64,000 nucleotides of DNA from contig NZ_VFIL01000004.1 of assembly GCF_007858285.1 (NCBI RefSeq), forward strand, positions 62,001 to 126,000. Direction: 5' to 3'. Positions 10,501 through 19,370 of this stretch are shown here, piece after piece; the first letter of the stretch is position 1; the number at the start of each line of letters is the position of its first letter. The DNA is from Pseudomonas brenneri (GTDB lineage: Bacteria > Pseudomonadota > Gammaproteobacteria > Pseudomonadales > Pseudomonadaceae). The notes beneath the pieces are model-generated. The model worked only from the letters and a program-made list of their open reading frames with translations. It searched no databases and was not told the origin of the DNA. A program made the position numbers and the translations under genes.

Positions 10501-12481
10501 GCAAGTACTCAGTGTAGAACTTACCCACGCGATGCCCGAACTCAAAAACTGGCTGACTCGAATAAACAGCAACCGCGAAACGCTGATAAAACAAATCAAT
10601 ACATTGAAACTGGTATGGCGCCTTCTGGAAACAGCCAGCGGCGCTCAGAAATCGGCCCTTCAAGCGCGCCACGAGCAAGAAATATCAAACTACTCAAAGA
10701 TCCGCACCGACTATGAACTCGTCCTGGAGAGGCTGGAGCGACAACATGCCCTGCTGCTGCCAAAGCGGATTGAACTGTTCAAGGTGGGCCAGGACCTGGA
10801 AAGATACGCAGGAGCTCGTGGCCATGTCCAGGACCGGGCGACAACCCTGAAAACGCTCTGGGATGACCAGCAGCGTGTGCATATCTACCTGCAGAAATGG
10901 GCAGATACCTTTCTATTCAGCGATCTTGGTGAGCCTATGAATGACCTGGTTCAGCGGATGCTGCCTGAGTTACAGAGCGGACGTCCCTGGATCTATAACG
11001 AACACATGACTCGATCGAGTGGACTGGCAGACGTCATCCAACGCATGGCCGCTCGCTCTAGAGAAATGGAAACCACCCTTGCGCTGTTGGAGCAGGACTC
11101 CGTAGCGGGACGTGCCATCCGTGAAGAGTTACTGGCAAAAATCGACTTCCCCCAACATTTTTTTTCAGACAACCTGGAAATCCACGCGCTAATCCCGCTG
11201 TCGTGGGGGGTCGTCAAACCGTCAGCGATTGAGCCCTCCCCACTGGAGGCCCTGTATATCCAACATCTCGATGATTCGAGCCTGAGCCAGGCCTTGCTGT
11301 CGCACACCGAAGTGCGTAGCAGCACCGGCTACCCACTCGATGCGCAGCGTATGCTCTACGACACCCTGCTTGATAAGTACCGCAGCTATGCGCACGCCAT
11401 CGAAGCTCTCAAGTTTATAAATCCGCAACGCATACACCCCATCGCCGAGCGGCTGCTCAATGGGCTCAAGCATGCCCACACGCTTGCCGAAACAGAGCTG
11501 GAAGCCGTAGTCCGCAGCCAGGAGGCACTGGAGGTCGAGGCATCATTGGCAACGCTACGCAGACCGAAAGCGCCGACAAAGCGCATTTTCAAAACCCGCA
11601 ATCGAAAATACCTGGTGGGTAACCTGATACCTGCTGATGGCCAACACCCTCATGAACATCTCACCATTACCAACACATTCACTGGCGAAACCGTTTCCTC
11701 ATTCAATCAATTTGACTCCGATAGTTGGGTAGAGGCTCCCCAGACACGCGTTGCCCTACCAGAACCAGCCCCCCAAGCGAGTTCCCTGGTGGTGCTCAGG
11801 ACCCAGGGCGAAATACTGATCCAGCAGCGTACCGAGATCGAACGAGTCATAACCACTCAGCAACAGAAGCTGGAAAGCCCCATCAGCCTGCAAGACGTCA
11901 ACCCAGCAGACTGGAATGAGCTGCTTACCGAACAAGCCAAAAAGTTAACCGACCTGGCCGATGAAATCTCGCGAGCACACCGCAACCAGCCGTTGGCGCT
12001 GGACCTGATCGACAACTATCGGGCACATGCCAGAGACATGCAGCGAATGGCGAAGCGGGTGTGCAGCGAGGCCTACAAACGCCAGTGGCCAACACTGCAA
12101 AGCCTTGAATACTTGTGGCGACAAAAAGAAATCGACATCAACCTGACCAGCCAGGCAGACCCGCAGCGGCCCACCCTCAGCGGTGATTTTTTCACCGAGT
12201 ACGCCGTGTATGACAAAGCTCAAAAGCCACCGCAGGTGCTCTGGTATGCCCATTTCCACTATGCAACTGCCAACGCACCGCCCAGTCGCTACACCAGGGC
12301 GCATTTGAAATTGGCCAGTCAGCGTAAATACACGCAAAAGGACCTGCTCAAGGCCCATATTCAAGCGCGGTTAAGCAACCAGCAGGCGCCGGGGGCCGAA
12401 CCTATCGAGAAGATTCTGTATGTATTGATCACGCCGCCTGAGGATCAACTGTTTTTAGCCATCGCCCCCTCAACCACCTGA
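7592..12481 (+). CDS. Giant dermonecrotic-toxin-like protein (DUF6543 type)
   Basis: A 1629-residue protein resembling the large Pseudomonas proteins annotated 'dermonecrotic toxin domain-containing' (DUF6543). The GTG start is set by AAAGGA 8 bases upstream. About residues 1-400 form an alpha-rich N-terminal region; around residues 725-795 there are hydrophobic stretches (LGFNTLLMLVRGPLAAVGWF; DLLLNLSMVLIHHGLP) that could insert in membranes. At about 885-955 is the family's Tyr/Gly-rich module ending GRWTLDRGLKLAGGGPKR. The C-terminal third is helical with coiled-coil character. There is no signal peptide and no T6SS or secretion gene beside it. Catalytic residues are not recognisable. It is a lone gene ended by a strong terminator. 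Confidence 0.7.
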   Translation: MPNPTTNPSENILQKAVAAHFSTRPTLRSVAAQTLTYTLKEKYALLPYQSSDLYLALPRDGGGRTLQPLLDVALQHIADGSFPDLSTRDNLDCYLSDATGTRLDTYDVHVVKAVVWELSLILFISFQDALADYWGQNSDAGGNRWQWLARLLQGMLRTAAIRQSGDDAEQLQILSTLASYPSREARANLPWPDNSIHAYTLEAHLVRDSTTLTLQSSDLLVVSGKRVFLYTLAGQVELYASLDAFAQAWGERMGQQFIADKITWRQYEPDGDIFEVQAALALNQQLEDLAAIQLPAGTSVSKVEGLFESITNPATLFTHSPLTPVKTLSPVQAALPEWLRAASPADLFAYRQCVIEQASLRRLTRGEGYLSGLDDIRTYAASHLNHQLCLKRNFVLHGTHTCTDIAHSKYKANELELTFDVAVGTLQSGYIEKVTMSLVDLALKNLSGKPSGTVSLRHTGGQEIEAWLTQAYLDELVQRVNVGLNYPVYIQQQLLSDTAEAEKRKHLFCGQRPIDLKIQALEHKIKGQAGLTPRGLRYVMAVVGTHRTERWVDNDEIVIRALAFQRKPGAKADVAQNMFIIESRNGQSGPHLLYRPAYQDALLEFASRHSLLAAIAQPGAIQESVLTWLADDARDVYSNGGFKEPHYVRVSGIGSEFDPLPSVPKPPTLASTDDESNDQILQALNNNQLMEYLFVCEARQLLGQADRESTSNAESRWALILEGVQLGFNTLLMLVRGPLAAVGWFMQLALSLEHDLPALASQDPIARELAWVDLLLNLSMVLIHHGLPSPAAGRPLIEDSAAQQPLVALPLRQPYNQAISQRPIVERGIVGLPSEPPGGGKTLLDIDRSLASDSASARLLQKLLEVNVPWPEPAPEPIATGALKGLFKLDNLWYSSVAGLFFRVGITPGVDEVFIIAPEKPEHPGIKLRANSLGRWTLDRGLKLAGGGPKRLAALREENQRQIEQLQGRMQVLSVELTHAMPELKNWLTRINSNRETLIKQINTLKLVWRLLETASGAQKSALQARHEQEISNYSKIRTDYELVLERLERQHALLLPKRIELFKVGQDLERYAGARGHVQDRATTLKTLWDDQQRVHIYLQKWADTFLFSDLGEPMNDLVQRMLPELQSGRPWIYNEHMTRSSGLADVIQRMAARSREMETTLALLEQDSVAGRAIREELLAKIDFPQHFFSDNLEIHALIPLSWGVVKPSAIEPSPLEALYIQHLDDSSLSQALLSHTEVRSSTGYPLDAQRMLYDTLLDKYRSYAHAIEALKFINPQRIHPIAERLLNGLKHAHTLAETELEAVVRSQEALEVEASLATLRRPKAPTKRIFKTRNRKYLVGNLIPADGQHPHEHLTITNTFTGETVSSFNQFDSDSWVEAPQTRVALPEPAPQASSLVVLRTQGEILIQQRTEIERVITTQQQKLESPISLQDVNPADWNELLTEQAKKLTDLADEISRAHRNQPLALDLIDNYRAHARDMQRMAKRVCSEAYKRQWPTLQSLEYLWRQKEIDINLTSQADPQRPTLSGDFFTEYAVYDKAQKPPQVLWYAHFHYATANAPPSRYTRAHLKLASQRKYTQKDLLKAHIQARLSNQQAPGAEPIEKILYVLITPPEDQLFLAIAPSTT

Positions 12482-12485
12482 TCAA

Positions 12486-12516
12486 AAACGCCCGATGGTT
12501 CTGACATCGGGCGTTT
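12486..12516. terminator. Bidirectional terminator
   Basis: A perfect 12-bp inverted repeat (AAACGCCCGATG, loop GTTCTGA, CATCGGGCGTTT) lies between the convergent giant gene and the RND gene. The minus-strand product ends in GTTTTTGAT, so it should work best for the RND operon; in the plus direction only three T follow. Confidence 0.8.
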
Positions 12517-12533
12517 CTGCAGGCTGGATTGGA

Positions 12534-14909
12534 TCAGTGGGCAAACAACGAATTGCCCTTCTGCCCGGCAAGTTTCTCCGGCTTGATCAGGAACCGCGCC
12601 AGTGCCGGCAGCAGCCACAGCGCACCAAACATGTTCCACAGCAGCATGAAGGTCAGCATCAGGCCCATGTCGGCCTGGAACTTGATGGCCGAGAAGATCC
12701 AGGTGCACACGCCGATCGCCAGGCACAGGCCGGTGAACAGTACGGCTTTACCGGTGGACTTGAGCGTCTGGTAATAGGCTTCCTGCAACGGCAAACCGGC
12801 ACGCAGGAAGCTTTCCAGGCGGCTGTAGATGTAGATGCCGTAGTCCACGCCAATCCCCACGCCCAGCGCCACCACCGGCAAAGTCGCGACCTTGACGCCA
12901 ATGCCCATGAACGCCATCAGCGCGTTGCCCAGCACCGAAGTCAGCACCAGCGGCAGCACAATGCACAGGGTCGCCGCCCAGGAGCGGAAGGTGATCATGC
13001 ACATGGTCGCCACGCACAGGTAGACCAGGATCAGGATGGTCAGCTCGGCTTCCTTGATCACCTCGTTGGTGGCCGCTTCGATCCCGGCGTTGCCGGCGGC
13101 CAGGATGAACTCCAGGCCGTCCTTGTTGTTTTCCTTGGCAAAATCCTGCACTGCCTTCACCGCACGGTCGAGGGTCTCGGCCTTGTGGTCGTTGAGGAAC
13201 ACCAGCACCGGCGCCAGGGAGCAATTGTTGTTGTACAAGCCATCGGCACGGGCGATGGAGTTGTTCAGCACATCCGGGTTACGCGACAGGGTTTCCCATT
13301 TCAGGTTGCCCTCGTTCATGCCCTTGATCATCTGCTTGGACACGGTCACCAGGGAGATCGCCGACTGCACGCCCTCGGTGTTCTGCATCTTCCACATCAA
13401 CTGGTCGATGGGCGCCATGGCTTCGTAGCGCGAGCAGCCTTCGGACTTGGTCTTGACCATCACCACCAGCACATCGGAGCTGGTGGAGTAGTTGCTGATG
13501 ATGAAGTTGTTGTCTTTGTTGTAGCGCGAGTCCGGACGCAGTTCCGGGGCACCCTGGTCGAGGTCGCCGATCTTCAGGTTCTGGCTGTACCACAGGCCGC
13601 CACCGAAGGCGACCAGGGCCAGGGCAATGGAGATGGGGGCGACTTTCGGGCTGGCGAAGTTCGACAACAGGCGCCAGAACGGATGGTCGCGGTTTGCGTC
13701 TTTCTTGCTCTTGGCGATCGCACGTTTGCTGATGCCGACATAGGAAATCGCTACCGGCAGCAGGATCAGGTTGGTGAACACGATCACCGCCACGCCGATA
13801 GAGGCCCCGATGGCCAGCTCACGGATCACGCCGATGTCGATGATCAGCAGGGTAATGAAGCCCACCGCATCCGCGAGAATCGCGATCATCCCCGGCAGGA
13901 ACAACTGCCGGAACGTGCGGCGGGCCGCCGTCAGGGCGTTGTCTGCCTCACTCGATTGCAGGGCGATGCCGTTGATCTTCTGCACACCATGGGAAATGCC
14001 GATGGCGAAGATCAGGAACGGCACCAGCATGGAATACGGATCCAGGCCGAAGCCGAAGAAGTGCATCAAGCCGAGCTGCCAGACCACGGCCACCAGCGTC
14101 GTGATCAACACCGCAATGGTGCTGCGCACGCAGTTGGTGAACCACAGCAGCAGCACCAGGGTGATCACGAACGCGATGCCGAAGAACAGCACCACCATGA
14201 TCAGGCCGTCGATCAGGTCGCCGACTTTCTTGGCAAAACCAACGATATGGATCTGGACGTTGGGGTTTTGCTCCTGGAACTTGGTGCGGATCTTGTCTTC
14301 CAGTTCATGGGAGAACTTCTGGTAGTCCAGGGCCAGCAACTTGCCCTGGTCCTGCGGGTCTGGATAGGACTCCAGCAGCGGGATATCGACGATGCTCGAC
14401 TTGAAGTCGTTGGCCACCAGGCGCCCGACCTGGCCGGACTTGAGCACGTTGTTGCGCAACTGATCGAGGCTTTCCGGCGAGCCGTTGTAGCTCTGCGGGA
14501 TCACTTCACCGCCGGCAAAGCCTTCTTCGGTCACTTCGGTCCAGCGTACGCTGGGGCTCCACAGGGACTTGAGGCCGGAGCGGTCGACACCGGAGATGTA
14601 GAACACCTCGTCGTTGATCTGGCGCAGGGTCTCCATGTACTCCTTGCTGAAGATGTCACCGTCCTTGGCCTCCACCGAGATGCGCACGGTGTTGCCCAGG
14701 TTTGCCAGGTCGTTGCGGTGCTCCATCATCTTTTCGATGAAGGGGTGCTGCAACGGGATCATTTTTTCAAAGCTGGTGGACGGGCGAATCAACGTCGCCT
14801 GCCAGAACAGGAAAATGCTCACCAGCAGGCAGATCACGATCACTGCCGGGCGGTTGTTAAAAATCAGGCGCTCAAGAAAGGTCGCTTTATCGTTGTGATG
14901 ACTGCTCAT
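12534..14909 (-). CDS. RND-superfamily (MMPL-like) exporter
   Basis: A 791-residue inner-membrane protein with one N-terminal helix (AVIVICLLVSIFLFWQ), a large extracytoplasmic domain to about residue 210, and two blocks of five to six helices (for example FGIAFVITLVLLLWFTNC, and VATLPVVALGVGIGVDYGIYIYSRL containing the GxGVDYGIYI segment typical of COG1033 RND proteins). The substrate is unknown; relatives move hydrophobic molecules. It follows the Ycf48-like gene after 15 bases, so they form an operon. No outer-membrane or periplasmic adaptor gene is adjacent. Confidence 0.85.
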   Translation of the reverse strand: MSSHHNDKATFLERLIFNNRPAVIVICLLVSIFLFWQATLIRPSTSFEKMIPLQHPFIEKMMEHRNDLANLGNTVRISVEAKDGDIFSKEYMETLRQINDEVFYISGVDRSGLKSLWSPSVRWTEVTEEGFAGGEVIPQSYNGSPESLDQLRNNVLKSGQVGRLVANDFKSSIVDIPLLESYPDPQDQGKLLALDYQKFSHELEDKIRTKFQEQNPNVQIHIVGFAKKVGDLIDGLIMVVLFFGIAFVITLVLLLWFTNCVRSTIAVLITTLVAVVWQLGLMHFFGFGLDPYSMLVPFLIFAIGISHGVQKINGIALQSSEADNALTAARRTFRQLFLPGMIAILADAVGFITLLIIDIGVIRELAIGASIGVAVIVFTNLILLPVAISYVGISKRAIAKSKKDANRDHPFWRLLSNFASPKVAPISIALALVAFGGGLWYSQNLKIGDLDQGAPELRPDSRYNKDNNFIISNYSTSSDVLVVMVKTKSEGCSRYEAMAPIDQLMWKMQNTEGVQSAISLVTVSKQMIKGMNEGNLKWETLSRNPDVLNNSIARADGLYNNNCSLAPVLVFLNDHKAETLDRAVKAVQDFAKENNKDGLEFILAAGNAGIEAATNEVIKEAELTILILVYLCVATMCMITFRSWAATLCIVLPLVLTSVLGNALMAFMGIGVKVATLPVVALGVGIGVDYGIYIYSRLESFLRAGLPLQEAYYQTLKSTGKAVLFTGLCLAIGVCTWIFSAIKFQADMGLMLTFMLLWNMFGALWLLPALARFLIKPEKLAGQKGNSLFAH

Positions 14910-14924
14910 TCTATCCCCGCCTTC

Positions 14925-15980
14925 TTATTGTTTTTTGCGTTCGGCGCCGGTTGGCAGGGCGACGCGCACGCCACCCTGCCCCACCAGAATCAAGTCGCCA
15001 TTGCCCGCTGCCGTGACTGCCGAGAGTGAAATGCGGTCCGGGCGATTGAATACGCTGAACGTCAGGCCATCATCGTGGCTGACCACCACGCTGCCGCCGT
15101 TGCCGACCACCACCAGGGTGCCGTCGTCGAGCAGCGTCGCACCCGACAGGCCAAACTCCAGGGCACCACGGTCGGCCTTGAGCGCCACCGGCTCCCAGGT
15201 GTCGCCAAAGTCGGTGGAGCGGAACAGGTTGCCGCGCAAGCCGTAGGCCAGCAGGGTCTTGGGCTGCGCGGTGCCGATCACGCCGAACAGCGAGCCCTCG
15301 TAGGGGCCTTCGAGTTTTTCCCAGGTCTGCCCTTCATCGCTGGAGCGGAACATGCTGCCCTGCTCGCCGACGATAAACAGGCCGGCGTCCTTGACCTGGG
15401 CGATGGCGTTGAGGTGGTACTGGTCTTCGTTGTCCAGGCGGTCGCTGACATCGGTCCAGGTCTTGCCCGCATCGGTGGTCTCGATCAACGCACCGTAGGC
15501 GCCCACGGCAAAGCCATGGTTGGCGTCGTTGAAGAGCACGTCCAGCAACGGCGCTTCACGGCTGAGGTCTTTGAACTGCTCAGTCCAGGTGGCCCCGGCA
15601 TCGGTGCTGGCGAGGATCTTGGCGTCATGCCCCACCGCCCAACCGTGCTGCTCGTCGATAAAAAACACTGCCGTGAGCAGTTGCCGGGTCGGCACCTTGG
15701 CTTGCACCCAGGTGGCGCCCTGATCATCGGAATAAAGGATATGCCCGCGATCACCGACCGCCACCAGGCGTTTGCCGGCGTGCACGACGTCGATCATCAG
15801 ACCTTTTTCGGCCCTTGGCGATTCAATGGCAAATGTCGCAGGCTCTGCGACGTTGGTTGCAGCCTGGGCAGCCGTCGACAACGCAACAACCCCCAGCAGC
15901 GAGAGCGCTGTAGCCAGCACCGCGACCTTGCGCGACGCGAGCGGGCGGCAAAAACCCACACCCATGACAGGCTCACTCAT
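14925..15980 (-). CDS. Exported Ycf48-like beta-propeller protein (BNR/WD40-like repeats)
   Basis: A 351-residue exported protein. The start at 15980 is preferred over 15995 because the GGGAGAAAGG ribosome site lies between the two. A signal sequence (LATALSLLGVVALSTAAQAA) is followed by repeated 'SxDxGxTW' blades: DDQGATWVQAKV, TDAGATWTEQF, TDAGKTWTDVS, SDEGQTWEKLE, TDFGDTWEPVA, HDDGLTFSVF. This is the Ycf48/photosystem assembly repeat, here in a non-photosynthetic organism. Such proteins often sit beside RND exporters of this type, as here, and may be their periplasmic partner. Confidence 0.8.
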   Translation of the reverse strand: MSEPVMGVGFCRPLASRKVAVLATALSLLGVVALSTAAQAATNVAEPATFAIESPRAEKGLMIDVVHAGKRLVAVGDRGHILYSDDQGATWVQAKVPTRQLLTAVFFIDEQHGWAVGHDAKILASTDAGATWTEQFKDLSREAPLLDVLFNDANHGFAVGAYGALIETTDAGKTWTDVSDRLDNEDQYHLNAIAQVKDAGLFIVGEQGSMFRSSDEGQTWEKLEGPYEGSLFGVIGTAQPKTLLAYGLRGNLFRSTDFGDTWEPVALKADRGALEFGLSGATLLDDGTLVVVGNGGSVVVSHDDGLTFSVFNRPDRISLSAVTAAGNGDLILVGQGGVRVALPTGAERKKQ

Positions 15981-16396
15981 AGACCTTTCTCCCATTTATT
16001 ATTGTTAGGTCGTAACACCTTCCAGGGTGTTCGCAGTGCGCAAACCTGCAATCTAGAGCCCCTTGAGGAAGCAGGGGCCATCCTATCGGGCTTTCGAATC
16101 GTCTGACAATCGGCGCTACGTTATCTTTTGTTAACTGAAGGCCTTTTGCCTGCTGGCTGAATATAGCCGCATTCGCCGAAATGATAGTTTCGTACATTGC
16201 TCTGTAGGAGCGAGCTTGCTCGCGAAAAACCCCAGAGCACCTCGGGGAGCCTGGTGCCCCGCGTCATCATTGACGACCTTCGCGAGCAAGCTCGCGCCTA
16301 CAAGGCAGCGATATTTTTATTCTAGATATTGATAGTTGAGAATTTTTATTCTATTAATTGCCCTCCTGAAAACAATAATCCACAAGGACCACCGCT
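15981..16396. other. Intergenic region between divergent units
   Basis: This stretch holds the upstream region of the Ycf48-RND operon (a small hairpin GCCCCTTGAGGAAGCAGGGGC near 16056), a full REPIN (16203-16302) and an A+T-rich stretch at 16310-16370 that probably carries the promoter of the oxidoreductase gene. I see no gene. Confidence 0.5.
16203..16302. repeat. REPIN (GAGCGAGCTTGCTCGCGA class)
   Basis: The left arm TGTAGGAGCGAGCTTGCTCG and the right arm CGAGCAAGCTCGCGCCTACA are inverted copies flanking about 55 bases of loop. Each arm has its own internal palindrome CGAGCTTGCTCG. The same class recurs at 34869, 56129 and 63762. Confidence 0.9.
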
Positions 16397-17512
16397 ATGC
16401 GAGCACTTGGAATCGGCCTGATCGGTACAGGCTTCATGGGCCGTGCCCACGCGCTGGCGTTCAATAACGCCCGTACGGTGTTTGAGTTACCGGTCAATGT
16501 GCAACTGGCGGCCCTGGCCGATGCCGACACCGAACGCGCCCAGCGCTGCGCCAGCGCCTGGGGGTTCGCCCAGGCCCATGGCGACTGGCAACAGTTGATC
16601 GATGACCCGCAAGTGGACCTGGTGGCCATCACCACCCCCAATCACCTGCACTACCCCATGGCCATGGCCGCGCTGGCGGCGGGCAAGGCGGTGTATTGCG
16701 AAAAGCCCCTGGCCGTGAGCCTGGAACAAGCTGACGCCATGCGCCGTGCCGCCCGCGCGGCCGGGGTGGTGACACGGGTTGGCTACAACTACCAGCACAA
16801 CCCGATGATCGTCCTGGCACGGCAGATGATCGAGGCTGGCGAGTTGGGGCAGATCATCAGTTTCCAAGGCGAGTTCAGTGAAGACTTCATGGCCGACCCG
16901 ACTTCGCCGTGGTCATGGCGCTGCGAAGTGGGACATGCCGGCGGCGCCCTGGCGGACTTGGGCAGTCATCTGCTGGCGATGGCGCGGTACCTGGTGGGCG
17001 ATATCACTCACGTTTGCGCCGACAGCCAGACGGTACACGCCCAACGACCGGCCAGCCCTGGCAGTAGCCAGATGCGCCCGATCGAGATCGACGACCAGGT
17101 GCATGCCTTGCTGCGCTTTACCAACGGCGCGCGTGGGACCGTCAGCAGCAGTTGGCTAAAGCGTGGCTACAAGAACCATTTGAGTTTCGAAATCAGTGGC
17201 ACCCGAGGCACGCTGGCCTTCGACCAGGAGCGTTTGAATGAACTGCGGGTATGCCGGGCTGGAGCAGACAGTTTCCAGCGTTTACTGGCCGGCCCCACCC
17301 TGCCCGGCTATGCCGCGTTCAGCCCGGCGGCGGGGCATCAGTTGGGGTACAACGAGTTGAAGACCCTGGAGGTGCAGGAGTTGATCATGGCGCTGGCCGG
17401 GCAAGGTGCTGAGGGCACTGATTTTGAAGCAGCCTGGGCAGTGGAGCGGCTGGCGACAGCCATTCGCATGGCTGCGCGGGAAGAGCGCTGGGTCAAGGTG
17501 AACGAGGTCTGA
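16397..17512 (+). CDS. Gfo/Idh/MocA-family NAD(P)-dependent oxidoreductase
   Basis: A 371-residue sugar or polyol dehydrogenase-type protein. The N-terminal Rossmann fold has GLIGTGFMGRAHA (about residues 7-19), then TTPNHLHYPMAMAAL and the family's EKPLAV motif (about residues 101-106), where the Lys is catalytic. The C-terminal domain has the HAGGALADLGSH segment. AAGGA precedes the ATG. It stands alone between two repeats, so the neighbours do not suggest a substrate; related proteins act on inositol, hexoses or glucose-type substrates. Confidence 0.85.
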   Translation: MRALGIGLIGTGFMGRAHALAFNNARTVFELPVNVQLAALADADTERAQRCASAWGFAQAHGDWQQLIDDPQVDLVAITTPNHLHYPMAMAALAAGKAVYCEKPLAVSLEQADAMRRAARAAGVVTRVGYNYQHNPMIVLARQMIEAGELGQIISFQGEFSEDFMADPTSPWSWRCEVGHAGGALADLGSHLLAMARYLVGDITHVCADSQTVHAQRPASPGSSQMRPIEIDDQVHALLRFTNGARGTVSSSWLKRGYKNHLSFEISGTRGTLAFDQERLNELRVCRAGADSFQRLLAGPTLPGYAAFSPAAGHQLGYNELKTLEVQELIMALAGQGAEGTDFEAAWAVERLATAIRMAAREERWVKVNEV

Positions 17513-17530
17513 ATAATATAGACAATCCTC

Positions 17531-17620
17531 TGTGGGAGCAGGCTTGCCTGCGATGGCGGAGCGTCAGTCAGTAAATGTGCTGGCTGATACTCCGCCATCG
17601 CAGGCAAGCCAGCTCCTACA
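17531..17620. repeat. REPIN (GAGCNGGCTTGCCTGCGATGGC class)
   Basis: The left arm TGTGGGAGCAGGCTTGCCTG is inverted against CAGGCAAGCCAGCTCCTACA on the right, with GCGATGGCGGAG / CTCCGCCATCGC extending the pairing inwards. It lies between convergent genes. The same class occurs at 39701. Confidence 0.9.
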
Positions 17621-17635
17621 TTAGATCGGGTCAGG

Positions 17636-19339
17636 TCAGCGTAGCGCCCGGCGCAGGACTTTGCCCACGGTGGTCTTGGGCAGTTCCTCGGTGCGAAACT
17701 CCACAAACTTGGGCACCTTGTAGCCCGTCAGGTACTCCCGGCAATGAGCCAGCAGTTGCTCCTGGGTCAGGTTCGGATCACGGCGCACCACCACAATCTT
17801 CACCTTCTCCCCGGTCACCCCGTCTTCCACACCAATCGCCGCCACTTCCGCCACGCCCGGGTGCAAGGCCACCACATCCTCGATCTCATTGGGGTACACG
17901 TTGAAGCCCGACACCAGGATCATGTCCTTCTTGCGGTCCACCAGGCGAATGAAACCCTGTGCATTCATCACCCCGATATCCCCGGTCGACAGCCAACCCT
18001 CGGCGTCCAGCACCTCGGCGGTTTCCTTGGGGCGTTTCCAGTAGCCCTGCATCACCTGCGGGCCGCGCACCTGCAATTCGCCCGGCTCGCCGATGTCAGC
18101 CACTGCACCGTCCTCGCGAATAAAGCGCACCCAGGTCGACGGCAATGGCACGCCGATGCTGCCGGTAAATTCCATGTCGCGCATGCGTGAGATATCGATG
18201 GGGCTGATGCTCACCACCGGCGAGCATTCCGTCAGGCCATAGCCCTCGATGATCGGCAGGCCGGTGACTTCTTTCCAGCGCTTGGCCACCGCGGTGTGCG
18301 TGGCCATGCCGCCAGCGATCACCAGGCGCAGGTCGGAAAAATCCCGCGCACGGAACTCCGCGTTCTCCAGCAAGCCGTTGAACAGCGTATTGACCCCGGC
18401 GATCCCGTTGAAACGCTCCTTGCGCAGGATCATCTGCACGCGCTTCACGTCCCGAGGGTTGGCGATCAGGATGTTGCGCCCGCCCAGGCACATGAACATC
18501 AGGCAATTCACCGTCAGGGAAAAGATGTGATAGAGCGGCAACAGGGTGACGTTGGTTTCCTGCTGATTCTGGTCCAGTTGATCGCCGACCCACGCCTTGG
18601 CCTGCAACAGGTTGGCGATGATATTACGGTGACTGAGCATCACGCCCTTGGCATCGCCGGTGGTGCCTCCGGTGTATTGCAGGAACGCCAGTTCTTCACG
18701 CGCCAGCGGCACCGGCGTATGGGTCTGGCCACGCCCCTGCTTGAGCGCGGTGTTGAAGCGTACCGCGCCTGGCAGGTTGAACGCCGGCACCTGTTTCTGC
18801 ACGCGGCGCAGGATGAAGTTCATCGCCGCGCCTTTGAAGGTGCCGAGCAGGTCGCCGATAGCGGCAATGACCACACGTTTGACTGTGCTGCCGGCCACGA
18901 CTTTTTCCAGGGTGTGGGCGAAGTTTTCGAAGATCACCACGGTCTCGGCGCCACTGTCCTTGAGCAGGTGCTTGAGTTCGTGAGAGGTGTACAGCGGGTT
19001 GACGTTGACCACCACCGCGCCGGCGAGGAGGGTGCCCAGCAGGCAGATCGGGTACTGCAAACAGTTAGGCATCATCAACGCCACGCGGTCGCCCTTGCGC
19101 ACACCCTGGGCCTGCAGCCAGGCGGCAAAGGCAATGCCCTGGGTTTGCCAGGCGGCGTAGGTCATTTCGGTGCCGATGCTGACGTAGGCCACACGGTCAC
19201 GGTACTTGTGCAGATGCTCCAGGAAGACCTCGCGCAACGACGGGTAGTCCTCGATACCGGCCTCAATGTCCGTGGGCACCCCGGGCAGGTAGGCGTTCAA
19301 CCAGATACGTTCGGTTTGTTCCTGGCTCACAGCGTTCAT
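17636..19339 (-). CDS. fadD: Long-chain fatty acyl-CoA ligase
   Basis: Activates fatty acids to acyl-CoA for beta-oxidation at the membrane face. The 567-residue protein has the AMP-binding P-loop YTGGTTGDAKGVMLSH (about residues 210-225), the GYGLTECSP adenylate motif, the DxxxLxxGxN region as STGDIGVMNAQGFIRLVDRKKDMI, and the catalytic Lys near the end (KTTVGKVLRR). The start at 19339 is chosen because AAAGGAG lies 7 bases upstream; an upstream in-frame start lacks a site. It is the last gene of the fadE-fabG-maoC-thiolase-fadD run, 31 bases after the thiolase. Confidence 0.9.
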   Translation of the reverse strand: MNAVSQEQTERIWLNAYLPGVPTDIEAGIEDYPSLREVFLEHLHKYRDRVAYVSIGTEMTYAAWQTQGIAFAAWLQAQGVRKGDRVALMMPNCLQYPICLLGTLLAGAVVVNVNPLYTSHELKHLLKDSGAETVVIFENFAHTLEKVVAGSTVKRVVIAAIGDLLGTFKGAAMNFILRRVQKQVPAFNLPGAVRFNTALKQGRGQTHTPVPLAREELAFLQYTGGTTGDAKGVMLSHRNIIANLLQAKAWVGDQLDQNQQETNVTLLPLYHIFSLTVNCLMFMCLGGRNILIANPRDVKRVQMILRKERFNGIAGVNTLFNGLLENAEFRARDFSDLRLVIAGGMATHTAVAKRWKEVTGLPIIEGYGLTECSPVVSISPIDISRMRDMEFTGSIGVPLPSTWVRFIREDGAVADIGEPGELQVRGPQVMQGYWKRPKETAEVLDAEGWLSTGDIGVMNAQGFIRLVDRKKDMILVSGFNVYPNEIEDVVALHPGVAEVAAIGVEDGVTGEKVKIVVVRRDPNLTQEQLLAHCREYLTGYKVPKFVEFRTEELPKTTVGKVLRRALR

Positions 19340-19370
19340 GGCAGTCTCCTTTGTTGTTGTTTTTGTACGG

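Noticed and set aside
12495..15029. Open frame of 844 codons on the plus strand
   Set aside because: It is antisense to the RND exporter; the translation is His/Gln/Asp/Val-rich noise, whereas the minus-strand frame has clear RND helices.
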